A DNA stretch of 64,000 bases from Dyadobacter flavalbus. GTDB taxonomy: Bacteria > Bacteroidota > Bacteroidia > Cytophagales > Spirosomataceae. A program made the translations under genes and the position numbers. The notes under the pieces were generated by a model. That model made no database searches. It saw nothing but the letters and a program-made list of their open reading frames with translations, and was not told where the DNA came from. Of this stretch, positions 32,701 to 38,029 are shown piece by piece (within the stretch, counting starts at the first letter, position 1; each line of letters starts with the position of its first letter). The stretch covers positions 1 through 64,000 of the forward strand of contig NZ_VBSN01000013.1 in the NCBI RefSeq assembly GCF_006149045.1. Direction: 5' to 3'.

Positions 32701-34033
32701 ACTGACTTCTCAATTTGGCTCTCTTGCTCAAGCCATGAAAACCTCGGATGATGGCAGTGTAAGCATGAACCAGTATGCGGCAGCCATTCAAAGTGTTATC
32801 ACAATGGTTTCGGCGCTTATCTCGGCTTCCAAGCGTAGACATGAGGCAGAACGTCAGTTTGCACTTGAAAGACTTGCGTTTGAGCAGGATTACCAATTAG
32901 CTTTAAACCAGAGCCTTGGCGAAACCTACAAGGACACCGGCAACATGTACCTCAATGATATTGAGGCTAAGATCAAATCGGGTGTTGAGCAATACCAGGA
33001 TGCGCAGAAGAAGTATCAGGAGGCCATTGATAAACTGGAAGATGCCAAGGTCAAGAAAGATCAGAAGAACGTAGTTGATGGAAAATCTGTCGGGCAATTA
33101 GCCGGAGCGGGAGCCGCTGCCGGCGCAGTAATCGGAGGTATTGTCGGAGCTGGTGTTTTCAGTGCGGCCACTGCTGCAGTTGGTGCGGTAATCGGCGCAG
33201 GTGTCGGAGCAATTACAGGGTTATTCGCTAAAAAGAAGAAAGATGTTTACGGTGGCCTGCTTGAAGAATATCCTGAATTAATTCAGCAAGGAGAAGATGG
33301 CTGGCGCTCAATCAATGTTGAATTGGCAAAAGCATTGCTTGCCAACAATCAACTTAATGGTGAATCAAAAGAATGGCTTGAAAATACCATTGCTTACGGC
33401 GAAGAGCTTGAAAAATCACGCGAGCAAATCAAAGGAGGCATTATGGAAATGACAGGCCAAATCGGAAATACTTTGCAAAATGCATTAGTTGAAGCGTTCA
33501 AAAGTGGAGAAGATGCTGCACAGGCTTTTGGTGATACTGTCGGCGAAATCATTGCCAATATGGTTCAGGGTTTGCTTTTCACTGAATTGATGAAACCGGC
33601 AATGGATAGATTCGTAGAGGAGGCTCTGGCGTCTTTTTCAGGTGGTGATATGACCATTATTGATGATCTTGACCGCTTCAAAGATTACGGAACAGAAGGA
33701 GCCGAAGCCTATTTCAAAAGCCTTGAAATGATGGATCAATGGTTTAAAGAAAACGGCTACGATAATCCATTTGGGAAAACCACAGGAGCAGGCGGCAAAG
33801 CTCCGCAGCAGGGCGCTATTACCGGCGCAAGTCAAGAAGCGATTAATATCCTGAATGGTCAGATAACCGCTACTCGTATCATTGCGGCGGACCACCTGCT
33901 TGTTGCTCGTAGCCAATTGCTTGAACTGTCTGGTATTAATCGGAATACGCAAGAGCTTTATGCCATGCGAAGGGATCAAGCTGAGATATTGTCACTGCTG
34001 AAAACCGACTTTTTGCGCGCGATCGGCGGATAG
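29768..34033 (+). CDS. Tape measure protein
   Basis: The 1421-aa protein opens with the tape-measure core (LRQLPGKLIEVRGEFQQLEIAFNTMLG, LAATTPFDLKGVASGAKQLLAYG, LFAADLNQFVGRGIPLIALLAEQF). Hydrophobic stretches occur at about 275-300 and 338-358. Long Lys/Glu coiled coils span about 370-990, and a glycine zipper lies near 1111-1155 (GAAAGAVIGGIVGAGVF...). At roughly 0.15 nm per residue this would give a tail near 210 nm, so a siphovirus. Its 3' end overlaps the convergent gene at 33992 by 42 nt. Confidence 0.93.
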   Translation: MNNNNGALSFDATIANSQFQKSITEMQNSIRGLATNVQNETKGIDSAFQNLGRIAAGAFAFNELRQLPGKLIEVRGEFQQLEIAFNTMLGSKTKADKLFADVVKLAATTPFDLKGVASGAKQLLAYGVASQDVTATLTKLGDIAAGLSIPLGDLTYLYGTTRTQGRLFAADLNQFVGRGIPLIALLAEQFKVTEGEVKGLVEQGKVGFPEVEKAINKLTSSGGMFAGLMAEQSKSLTGLYANFQDAVEQAFNQVGKSQEGILGDSLKFGTAVVQNYQPILDVLTVLVATYGTYRAAIIATSAIQSLAASQGAIKSFFALAGSIRSAADAQALFNLVTKANPYVIAATALVSLITAVALFRDTATEAQKAQERLNGEIEKADKIDIERKIKVDQLRKSIQDENLSQEERKRKLQELIALSPSHLSAINAENIATAESTKAIEDYITAAKERMNQQALFDEKEKTRARIKELKSGKADDEYTPTLFEGLGLAMGQKYGKVDLAKEGAIITRKNRDQAVKELEDYEKTLVAKSREGIEKRRAQRAAAISDEKADADKTVKFYDEQIKKLEESQADATSASGFNSLQKQIDQLDAKRRKITGELTKEQQKYAKDAEKVGPYGSLSYWDNIARKAQEIIDKTPGKNTAVLSAQTKIKADAEKKAEDIRKAYAIKNFDDELTQKRQQYELYQRWVDAYGKEAADKQFSNLVAGNQSYLDYLNGEIRKLESTAGYTKLNDTDAGNLAKLNAERDAILGKDTALEVFNQKLQDTEDNAESLTDAIVQLRNIQSQLGEAKTGDDFEQRKALAERILNLEKQRKDQLRSFLSEVAGSEERRFEIEKYYNNLRIELDEQFSDKSSEGYKKRAEEIERKRNEALRGEKEHLLEESQAYRELEKVIMETGVKALEIKIKRTQAAAETAKTKLGEESEEYKRQAKELQGLNAQLSDAKLNKLSEYASLVGALGDALESIGGTAGEIGGALTGLTSQFGSLAQAMKTSDDGSVSMNQYAAAIQSVITMVSALISASKRRHEAERQFALERLAFEQDYQLALNQSLGETYKDTGNMYLNDIEAKIKSGVEQYQDAQKKYQEAIDKLEDAKVKKDQKNVVDGKSVGQLAGAGAAAGAVIGGIVGAGVFSAATAAVGAVIGAGVGAITGLFAKKKKDVYGGLLEEYPELIQQGEDGWRSINVELAKALLANNQLNGESKEWLENTIAYGEELEKSREQIKGGIMEMTGQIGNTLQNALVEAFKSGEDAAQAFGDTVGEIIANMVQGLLFTELMKPAMDRFVEEALASFSGGDMTIIDDLDRFKDYGTEGAEAYFKSLEMMDQWFKENGYDNPFGKTTGAGGKAPQQGAITGASQEAINILNGQITATRIIAADHLLVARSQLLELSGINRNTQELYAMRRDQAEILSLLKTDFLRAIGG

Positions 34034-34411
34034 CTTTCTTAATATCGGAAGTAGGTGTTTGTCTGAGATAACTTGCATGATTTTAGGGCCTGCCTGAAAT
34101 CCATTGTAAAGACTTGGACTTTTACCTACTTCCTTTGTTCTTGCAACCTCTTTATCAGTCTTTGAATCATTGATCCTAATATACCCCTTAAACATACTTC
34201 CTAGCTTCCAAGCATTGTAATGGCCATCGAGTAGGCACTGAACGGTATAGTCCGATTCAGCTTTGGTTTCGGTAAGTATATAATTTTCGTACCGCATTTT
34301 CTCAATTACCGGAACCTCGTAGCCCTTTTCGGTTGGCTCAACGTAGAATTTCTGGCCGAAGGATAAGAATGACACAAAAATAAAAACGAAAGTGCACAGC
34401 GTAATTCTCAT
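33992..34411 (-). CDS. Secreted 139-aa protein, moron candidate
   Basis: A signal peptide (MRITLCTFVFIFVSFLSFGQ) precedes a domain of about 118 residues (KFYVEPTEKGYEVPVIEKMR...) that I cannot assign. The gene is on the opposite strand to the tail genes, starts 2 nt after its partner at 34414, and overlaps the tape-measure 3' end. It lacks the phage ACACACT element. This is the pattern of lysogenic-conversion cargo, with the product placed in the periplasm or outer membrane. Confidence 0.62.
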   Translation of the reverse strand: MRITLCTFVFIFVSFLSFGQKFYVEPTEKGYEVPVIEKMRYENYILTETKAESDYTVQCLLDGHYNAWKLGSMFKGYIRINDSKTDKEVARTKEVGKSPSLYNGFQAGPKIMQVISDKHLLPILRKLSADRAQKVGFQQ

Positions 34412-34413
34412 TG

Positions 34414-34953
34414 CTAATGGTCGAATTTTATAGTTGACATAAATTTTTCGTACTCTTCCTTCTTTTTCAATTTATTACTTACAATTCTGAATCTATTCAT
34501 GTCGTGAGAATAACTGTTAATTTGAAGGTAGGGGCTATTATGGGCAAAAGTTATCAAAACCTTATAAGCCTCAAATGCCTCATTGAGCATCTTGTCTTTC
34601 TCAAATGTGTGGGCATTATACTTTAGTTGCGTAAGTTTTGCCAAGTCATTGTCGAAGCCATTCCGTTGCTTAAGTCGCGCTTCTAACAAATCCAACCTTT
34701 CTTGGCTGATGTAAATATATTTACCTCCATTTATTATAGCCATATCTAAGTCAGTGCTCATAGCAGGATCGCTAATGCCTTTCAAATAATACTTCTCTGC
34801 ATCTTTAACACTGATTCTTATATTTTTTCCCGGCAAATTGGAAGTCTCGGGTTGCTTGATAATAATGGACTTTGCCAGTTTCTTAGGATTATTCCACAAA
34901 ACCAACGCAATAATTATTACAAATACGAGGGCAACAATTACAAACGCCACCAT
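34414..34953 (-). CDS. Membrane-anchored 179-aa protein, moron candidate
   Basis: One N-terminal membrane span (VAFVIVALVFVIIIALVLW, about 2-20) is followed by a soluble region with helical repeats reminiscent of TPR packing (AEKYYLKGISDP, FEKDKMLNEAFEAYKVLI). No family is recognised. It is transcribed toward the tape measure together with the secreted gene at 33992. Its ATG lies only 3 nt after a 14-bp hairpin, so expression from read-through transcripts would be restrained. Confidence 0.6.
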   Translation of the reverse strand: MVAFVIVALVFVIIIALVLWNNPKKLAKSIIIKQPETSNLPGKNIRISVKDAEKYYLKGISDPAMSTDLDMAIINGGKYIYISQERLDLLEARLKQRNGFDNDLAKLTQLKYNAHTFEKDKMLNEAFEAYKVLITFAHNSPYLQINSYSHDMNRFRIVSNKLKKKEEYEKFMSTIKFDH

Positions 34954-34956
34954 AAA

Positions 34957-34991
34957 AGAAAAGGTTACTACCAGTAATAGTAACCTTTTCT
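34957..34991 (-). terminator. Strong hairpin terminator between antirepressor and moron genes
   Basis: AGAAAAGGTTACTA (34957-34970) and TAGTAACCTTTTCT (34978-34991) form a perfect 14-bp stem with a 7-nt loop. On the minus strand it follows the antirepressor stop (35027) and leads into a T-rich stretch and the ATG at 34953. Confidence 0.85.
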
Positions 34992-35008
34992 ACAAATGTG
35001 AACAATAA

Positions 35009-35027
35009 AAACTTATTTAACGGTAAT
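35009..35027. repeat. 19-bp direct repeat, copy 1
   Basis: AAACTTATTTAACGGTAAT is identical to 44381-44399, between integrase and tmRNA. This copy abuts the antirepressor stop codon. It could be an integrase arm site, an operator or a recombination scar. Confidence 0.7.
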
Positions 35028-35806
35028 TACCCGCCAGTCGCTATTGATAATACATTCTGATTAGCAGCACTCCAAGAAAGATTCGGGTTGAAAACCGAAT
35101 GAAGGAAAACGCGGCCATATTCAGTCCACACCATTAAATGTTCAGTGTAGATTTTGCCGTCTGTCTTGCTGACTCGGTCATGGGTACGAACTTGCGTGTA
35201 ACCCTTCCCTTGATACTTTGCCAGAAGAACGTAACGGCCATCATGTGACCGCTGAATTCCTTTTTCACAAAGCAATCTGTTTAGCTTTATCGCAGACATT
35301 CCAAGTTCGTCAGCAATTTCCGTAGTTGTGAAGTTATTGGATGCTTGCAGCACTTTATCAACATATTCAACCTTGGGAGTCATCACCTTGATTTCAGATT
35401 TCAGCTTCAGGTTTTCTTCTTCGGCCTCGACTGCAATTCTGAGAATCTCCATTCGGGAAAGTTCTTTTGGTTGGCTAAGCTGCTTGATTTGCTCTTCCAT
35501 CCTGTCAAACTCCTCAATGTATTCGATCTTAAAGGCAAGTGCTTTATCTCCAGTGAAGCCCATCGCAAGAAGAGTGAAACCTTTTCGACTCATTATAAAG
35601 TACTCCTGAGTGATGCCCTTAGAATCAACATATTCAGACTGAATAAAGTACAAGGCGCTCAATTTTGAGCCGCTTACAAATTGTTCTGTTGCTAGGATTG
35701 CCCGTATGTCTCGAAGAACATTTTTATGTTGCTTATTGAATTTGATAGCAACCTTCAAGCTGTCGGTTGTTGGCATTCCATTGTGGTTTGAAACTAATTC
35801 TGTCAT
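35027..35806 (-). CDS. Phage antirepressor: Rha-like N-terminus plus KilAC/ANT domain
   Basis: The 259-aa protein combines two phage regulatory domains. The N-terminal Rha/pRha-type part (about 10-115) includes KNVLRDIRAI and YFIMSRKGFTLLAMGFTGDK with a helix ending EEFDRME. The C-terminal ANT (KilAC) domain (about 145-250) includes LQASNNFTTTEIADELGMSAIKLNRLL, GRYVLLAKYQGKGYTQ and TEYGRVFLHS. Proteins of this type inactivate or bypass the prophage repressor and promote induction. It has an ACACACT element like the late genes. It is the third gene of a coupled set (36219, 35946, 35806). Confidence 0.88.
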   Translation of the reverse strand: MTELVSNHNGMPTTDSLKVAIKFNKQHKNVLRDIRAILATEQFVSGSKLSALYFIQSEYVDSKGITQEYFIMSRKGFTLLAMGFTGDKALAFKIEYIEEFDRMEEQIKQLSQPKELSRMEILRIAVEAEEENLKLKSEIKVMTPKVEYVDKVLQASNNFTTTEIADELGMSAIKLNRLLCEKGIQRSHDGRYVLLAKYQGKGYTQVRTHDRVSKTDGKIYTEHLMVWTEYGRVFLHSVFNPNLSWSAANQNVLSIATGG

Positions 35807-35946
35807 TGTAATAGTGTGTTAAAAGAGTAAATAATGATTGAATTATCGGTTGGCCTTGCATCCTGCATAAAATTTCCTTTCAGACTTGAAAGTTTCGGGT
35901 GCTTTGACTTCGGGATTCTTGATTTTGCTTCTATCCGGTTTTTCAT
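35803..35946 (-). CDS. Basic 47-aa protein coupled to the antirepressor
   Basis: The frame begins 3 nt after the stop of the 89-aa gene and ends with a 4-nt ATGA overlap with the antirepressor start. It encodes MKNRIEAKSRIPKSKHPKLS and a further 27 residues: basic at the front, apolar at the end. Its tight fit on both sides is the main evidence. It could be a nucleic-acid-binding peptide or a leader for coupled translation. Confidence 0.5.
   Translation of the reverse strand: MKNRIEAKSRIPKSKHPKLSSLKGNFMQDARPTDNSIIIYSFNTLLQ
35813..35820 (-). promoter_or_regulatory. ACACACT start element
   Basis: AACACACT lies 6 nt before the antirepressor ATG at 35806, the only regulatory gene that carries this late-gene element. 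Confidence 0.55.
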
Positions 35947-35949
35947 AGC

Positions 35950-36219
35950 TCAGTTCTTTTCAAGGTCAGATGAGTTGAATTTAACTGGCTCGATTGCTTC
36001 AAGAAGCTCTTTCAATCTTCTGAAAAGAAAAAGCTGTTCGGCATTCTGCTCTGCTTCGGTGGGTAATTCTGGATTTGTAAGACTTCCTTGAAGCATATCC
36101 CAAAGGGTGGCTTCAATTTTCTTTGCAGTGCCGCAGTAGTTGAAGAATTCGGCAATTACTTCTGCACTTGGTTTGAACTCGTTGTAGTCTGCAGCTACTT
36201 TTGTTGCTTTTTGTAACAT
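35950..36219 (-). CDS. Hypothetical 89-aa protein of the antirepressor operon
   Basis: This acidic helical protein (MLQKATKVAADYNEFKPSAE ... LWDMLQGSLTNPELP ... LFLFRRLKELLEAIEP) has no recognised family. It is followed 3 nt later by the 47-aa gene and then the antirepressor, so the three are probably co-expressed. No TM segment or signal is seen. Confidence 0.65.
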   Translation of the reverse strand: MLQKATKVAADYNEFKPSAEVIAEFFNYCGTAKKIEATLWDMLQGSLTNPELPTEAEQNAEQLFLFRRLKELLEAIEPVKFNSSDLEKN

Positions 36220-36258
36220 GGTGATTTTGAGCGTTTAATGTTAAGAAAAAGTGAACAT

Positions 36259-36489
36259 TTAAAAACGCGCAACAAAAAAAACGGTGTCGCGCTCTTCCGT
36301 GTGCTCAACCTTCACCAGGCAATGGTGTTCAAACCATTCACGAATAGCTACGACACCGTTTCCGGTATCTGTAGGAAATATAAGGCACAAAAAAATGCCG
36401 ATAGTATGTAACGGCAGCATGCACTGCCTAGTGAAAATTGAGCACTTCAAAGGTATACAACAATTTTGTATTTCCAAATGGATGCCCAT
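36259..36489 (-). CDS. Doubtful 76-aa open frame
   Basis: The frame starts at ATG 36489, immediately after the T-run of a terminator hairpin. Its C-terminal half (AIREWFEHHCLVKVEHTEER) looks protein-like, but the N-terminal half is cysteine-rich and odd. The same DNA contains a long inverted repeat with a T8 tail, so it may instead be a structured RNA. A plus-strand frame of similar length overlaps it. Confidence 0.3.
   Translation of the reverse strand: MGIHLEIQNCCIPLKCSIFTRQCMLPLHTIGIFLCLIFPTDTGNGVVAIREWFEHHCLVKVEHTEERDTVFFVARF
36270..36361 (-). ncRNA. Candidate structured RNA or attenuator upstream of the antirepressor operon
   Basis: AAACGGTGTCG (36279-36289) and CGACACCGTTT (36351-36361) are a perfect 11-bp inverted repeat. 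On the minus strand the enclosed segment can form an inner AATGGT/ACCATT hairpin and a CGTG/CACG pair, and the outer stem is followed by a run of eight T. This could terminate transcripts before the 89-aa gene at 36219. A coding frame over the same bases is the alternative. Confidence 0.4.
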
Positions 36490-36494
36490 AAAAA

Positions 36495-36529
36495 AATAAA
36501 AAAGCCCACATCATCGCAGAAATGTGGGC
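36495..36529 (-). terminator. Intrinsic terminator of the candidate small RNA
   Basis: GCCCACAT (36504-36511) and ATGTGGGC (36522-36529) form an 8-bp GC-rich stem. On the minus strand it is followed by TTTTTTATTTTTTT and then ATG 36489. Confidence 0.8.
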
Positions 36530-36600
36530 AGGTGAAACATGTCGAGTGTTTCGGGCAATGAGTTAATAAGCTGCGATACTCACTAAGTCATTACTATGAT
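36495..36600 (-). ncRNA. Candidate phage small RNA, about 105 nt
   Basis: A complete promoter (36605-36637) and a strong terminator (36504-36529) on the minus strand enclose about 100 nt with no reading frame longer than 9 codons. The predicted transcript contains a TGAGT/ACTCA stem-loop and the terminator hairpin. It shares its promoter element with the late operons, so it would be co-expressed with them. Alternatively it is an attenuated leader of the antirepressor operon. Ends are estimated from the promoter and T-run. Confidence 0.5.
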
Positions 36601-36604
36601 GTCA

Positions 36605-36637
36605 CAAATGTAATAAAGTCGTATACAAATACAATAC
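36605..36637 (-). promoter_or_regulatory. Promoter with shared 17-bp element, leftward
   Basis: On the minus strand GTATTGTATTTGTATAC (36621-36637) supplies the -33 TTG; 19 nt later comes TACATTTG (36605-36612), a full TAnnTTTG match. The spacing equals that of the capsid-operon promoter. Confidence 0.7.
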
Positions 36638-36693
36638 ACTTTTATTAAATTTATTTTTGATAGCAATGTACTATTCTGTAGCAGCGCTTGTAA

Positions 36694-36903
36694 TCAACCC
36701 ACAGTGTCCGCTATTAGTTGTATAGCATCGGATTCACACATACCAGGCTCTGAACGACACTTGCCATCTGAGAAGTACCAACAGTCATTTTCTCCGCGAA
36801 ACATACCTTCTTTCTCTTCAACAATTTCAATTTCTGTACTCTGGCCTTTGGCAATGGCCATTTCTGGGTCAGTAACTTTGTACTTTTTACCTACTTCTAA
36901 CAT
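36694..36903 (-). CDS. Hypothetical 69-aa acidic protein
   Basis: The small beta-rich protein (MLEVGKKYKVTDPEMAIAKG, then IEIVEEKEGMFRGENDCWYFSDGKC) resembles SH3-like or KOW-type small folds, but no family is assigned. Two or three cysteines near the C-terminus could pair. It lies upstream of the small-RNA promoter. A possible promoter box (TATATTTTG) lies upstream but is imperfect. Confidence 0.55.
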   Translation of the reverse strand: MLEVGKKYKVTDPEMAIAKGQSTEIEIVEEKEGMFRGENDCWYFSDGKCRSEPGMCESDAIQLIADTVG

Positions 36904-37086
36904 TTCAATTGCGGTTTTAGTTAATTGATTACTCTGTCAAAATTAGTGCAAAATATAAAAACCGTACTACTTTGTTTTCCGCTCTTTAAATTCTTGGCGA
37001 TTGCATTGTGAGTAATTTATGCCTGACTCAACTAACTGGCAAATGCAATTATTCCTCAGAACTTAATTTAATTAACAACGAGAAGT

Positions 37087-37103
37087 GTATACAAATACAA
37101 TGC
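37087..37103. promoter_or_regulatory. Fourth copy of the 17-bp element, without a -7 box
   Basis: GTATACAAATACAATGC matches the element at 16 of 17 positions (reverse orientation) and is flanked by inverted arms GAAGTG and CACTTC. No TAnnTTTG follows at the right distance, so it is better read as a protein-binding site. It overlaps the start of the 37100 gene. Confidence 0.6.
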
Positions 37104-37402
37104 ACTTCACAACAATTATAGATCATGTACTTAACTGGTACAGTTTTTGTAATGCGGTGCAAACAAATTTCAAAATGGATATAGCTTACTTAGATGACAA
37201 AATCGCACTTGCAACAAAATACCAGGATGATAAGTTTGCATTGAAAATAAGGCACATAGTAGATGACCTTGAGAGCGAAAAGAATAGTGACAATGCAGCA
37301 CAGAAAGCAAAAAAGATGCTTCAGCATGCTTATGAAAAACTCGCCCTCTTGCAAGAATATATAGCAAATTACCAGCTTCTTCTTGATAAATATGGCGTAT
37401 AA
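37100..37402 (+). CDS. Hypothetical helical protein, about 100 aa
   Basis: Starts are possible at GTG 37085, ATG 37100 or ATG 37175; I favour 37100 (MHFTTIIDHVLNW) but the shorter MDIAYLDDKIALATKYQDDK form is also plausible. The C-terminal 75 residues are a strongly helical charged region. No family is recognised. It stands alone on the plus strand in the regulatory island, with a copy of the phage operator over its start and a terminator right at its stop. Confidence 0.55.
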   Translation: MHFTTIIDHVLNWYSFCNAVQTNFKMDIAYLDDKIALATKYQDDKFALKIRHIVDDLESEKNSDNAAQKAKKMLQHAYEKLALLQEYIANYQLLLDKYGV

Positions 37403-37432
37403 AAAAATAGCAGATACAACCTGCTATTTTTT
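37402..37432. terminator. Bidirectional intrinsic terminator
   Basis: AAAAAATAGCAG (37402-37413) and CTGCTATTTTTT (37421-37432) form a perfect 12-bp stem with a 7-nt loop and A/T flanks. It ends the plus-strand 37100 gene and could stop minus-strand transcripts too. Confidence 0.8.
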
Positions 37433-37510
37433 ATAACAACCACATGTAAATCCTAAACTAATAATACTTCTATTGAAGTACAGAAATAATTCGTAAAATA
37501 ATTATACCAC

Positions 37511-37538
37511 AAAAAAAAGAACAGGCAATGCCTGCTCT
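37511..37538 (-). terminator. Terminator hairpin, minus strand
   Basis: AGAACAGGC/GCCTGCTCT stem (37518-37538) with a 3-nt loop; the only mismatch becomes a G-U pair in the minus-strand RNA, and a T8 run follows on that strand. Confidence 0.65.
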
Positions 37539-37650
37539 CATTTAAAATTACTTTCACGATATCGACGTAAAGTCTGCTAAACGTAGATAAATTAATTGAC
37601 AGTTAACCTATTATAAGACAAATACTTTCCTTAAATGGTGTGTATACGAA

Positions 37651-37679
37651 AAAGAGAACAGGCATAGCCCACTCTCTTT
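37651..37679 (-). terminator. Weaker terminator-like hairpin, minus strand
   Basis: AAAGAGA/TCTCTTT outer stem with an inner GGC/GCC stem separated by a 3x3 internal loop; T5 follows on the minus strand. It resembles the hairpin at 37511 in sequence. Confidence 0.45.
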
Positions 37680-37719
37680 ATAGAATTTACCTAAAATTAT
37701 ACTTTGTACCACTAAAGTA

Positions 37720-37746
37720 AAAAAAGATCCGGTAAAATACCAGATC
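37720..37746 (-). terminator. Terminator of the 29-aa gene, minus strand
   Basis: GATCCGGTA (37726-37734) and TACCAGATC (37738-37746) form a 9-bp stem whose one mismatch is a G-U pair only in minus-strand RNA; T7 follows on that strand. Confidence 0.7.
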
Positions 37747-37778
37747 CTTTCTCTTAACTAAATCCGCAATGGTAAAAT

Positions 37779-37868
37779 CTATTTATTATCCAGCCAGTCG
37801 ATTATCTGCTTCCTGAATATCCAAACCGAAAAAATCACGAATGCACCGATGGCTAATATTATATGCAT
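37779..37868 (-). CDS. Single-TM 29-aa membrane peptide
   Basis: The frame encodes MHIILAIGAFVIFSVWIFRK and nine more residues: one membrane span with a basic, then acidic tail. It is insulated by its own terminator 33 nt downstream and another hairpin 18 nt upstream on the same strand, as expected for an independent mini-gene. It could act in superinfection exclusion or membrane sensing. No family is known to me. Confidence 0.5.
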   Translation of the reverse strand: MHIILAIGAFVIFSVWIFRKQIIDWLDNK

Positions 37869-37880
37869 ACTTCTGAAAAG

Positions 37881-37912
37881 TTAAAAACGAGGCGAGCAGA
37901 ACCCGCCTCGTT
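37881..37912 (-). terminator. Terminator hairpin upstream of the 29-aa gene
   Basis: AACGAGGCG (37886-37894) and CGCCTCGTT (37904-37912) form a perfect 9-bp stem, followed on the minus strand by TTTTTAAC. It would block leftward transcripts coming from the distal-tail side. Confidence 0.75.
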
Positions 37913-37977
37913 AGTGTTCACACTTTATTATGAAACCATTGAATATCAAAAGTTCTGACCACTAATATACAAAATTC

Positions 37978-38011
37978 GTATTGTATTTGTATACATTAAA
38001 AGCTAAATTTG
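37978..38011 (+). promoter_or_regulatory. Promoter of the distal-tail operon with shared 17-bp element
   Basis: GTATTGTATTTGTATAC (37978-37994) with TTG at 37981-37983, a 20-nt spacer and TAAATTTG at 38004-38011. It explains how distal-tail genes are expressed despite the regulatory island that separates them from the other tail genes. Confidence 0.7.
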
Positions 38012-38016
38012 TGTGA

Positions 38017-38026
38017 AACACACACT
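38017..38026 (+). promoter_or_regulatory. ACACACT start element
   Basis: AACACACACT lies 3 nt before the ATG at 38030. Upstream GTGTG could pair with it, forming a small hairpin near the transcript start. Confidence 0.55.
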
Positions 38027-38029
38027 TAA

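Noticed and set aside
37540..37650. Possible short gene between two minus-strand hairpins
   Set aside because: Only a GTG-started frame of about 34 codons running through a terminator is available; no promoter match is complete.
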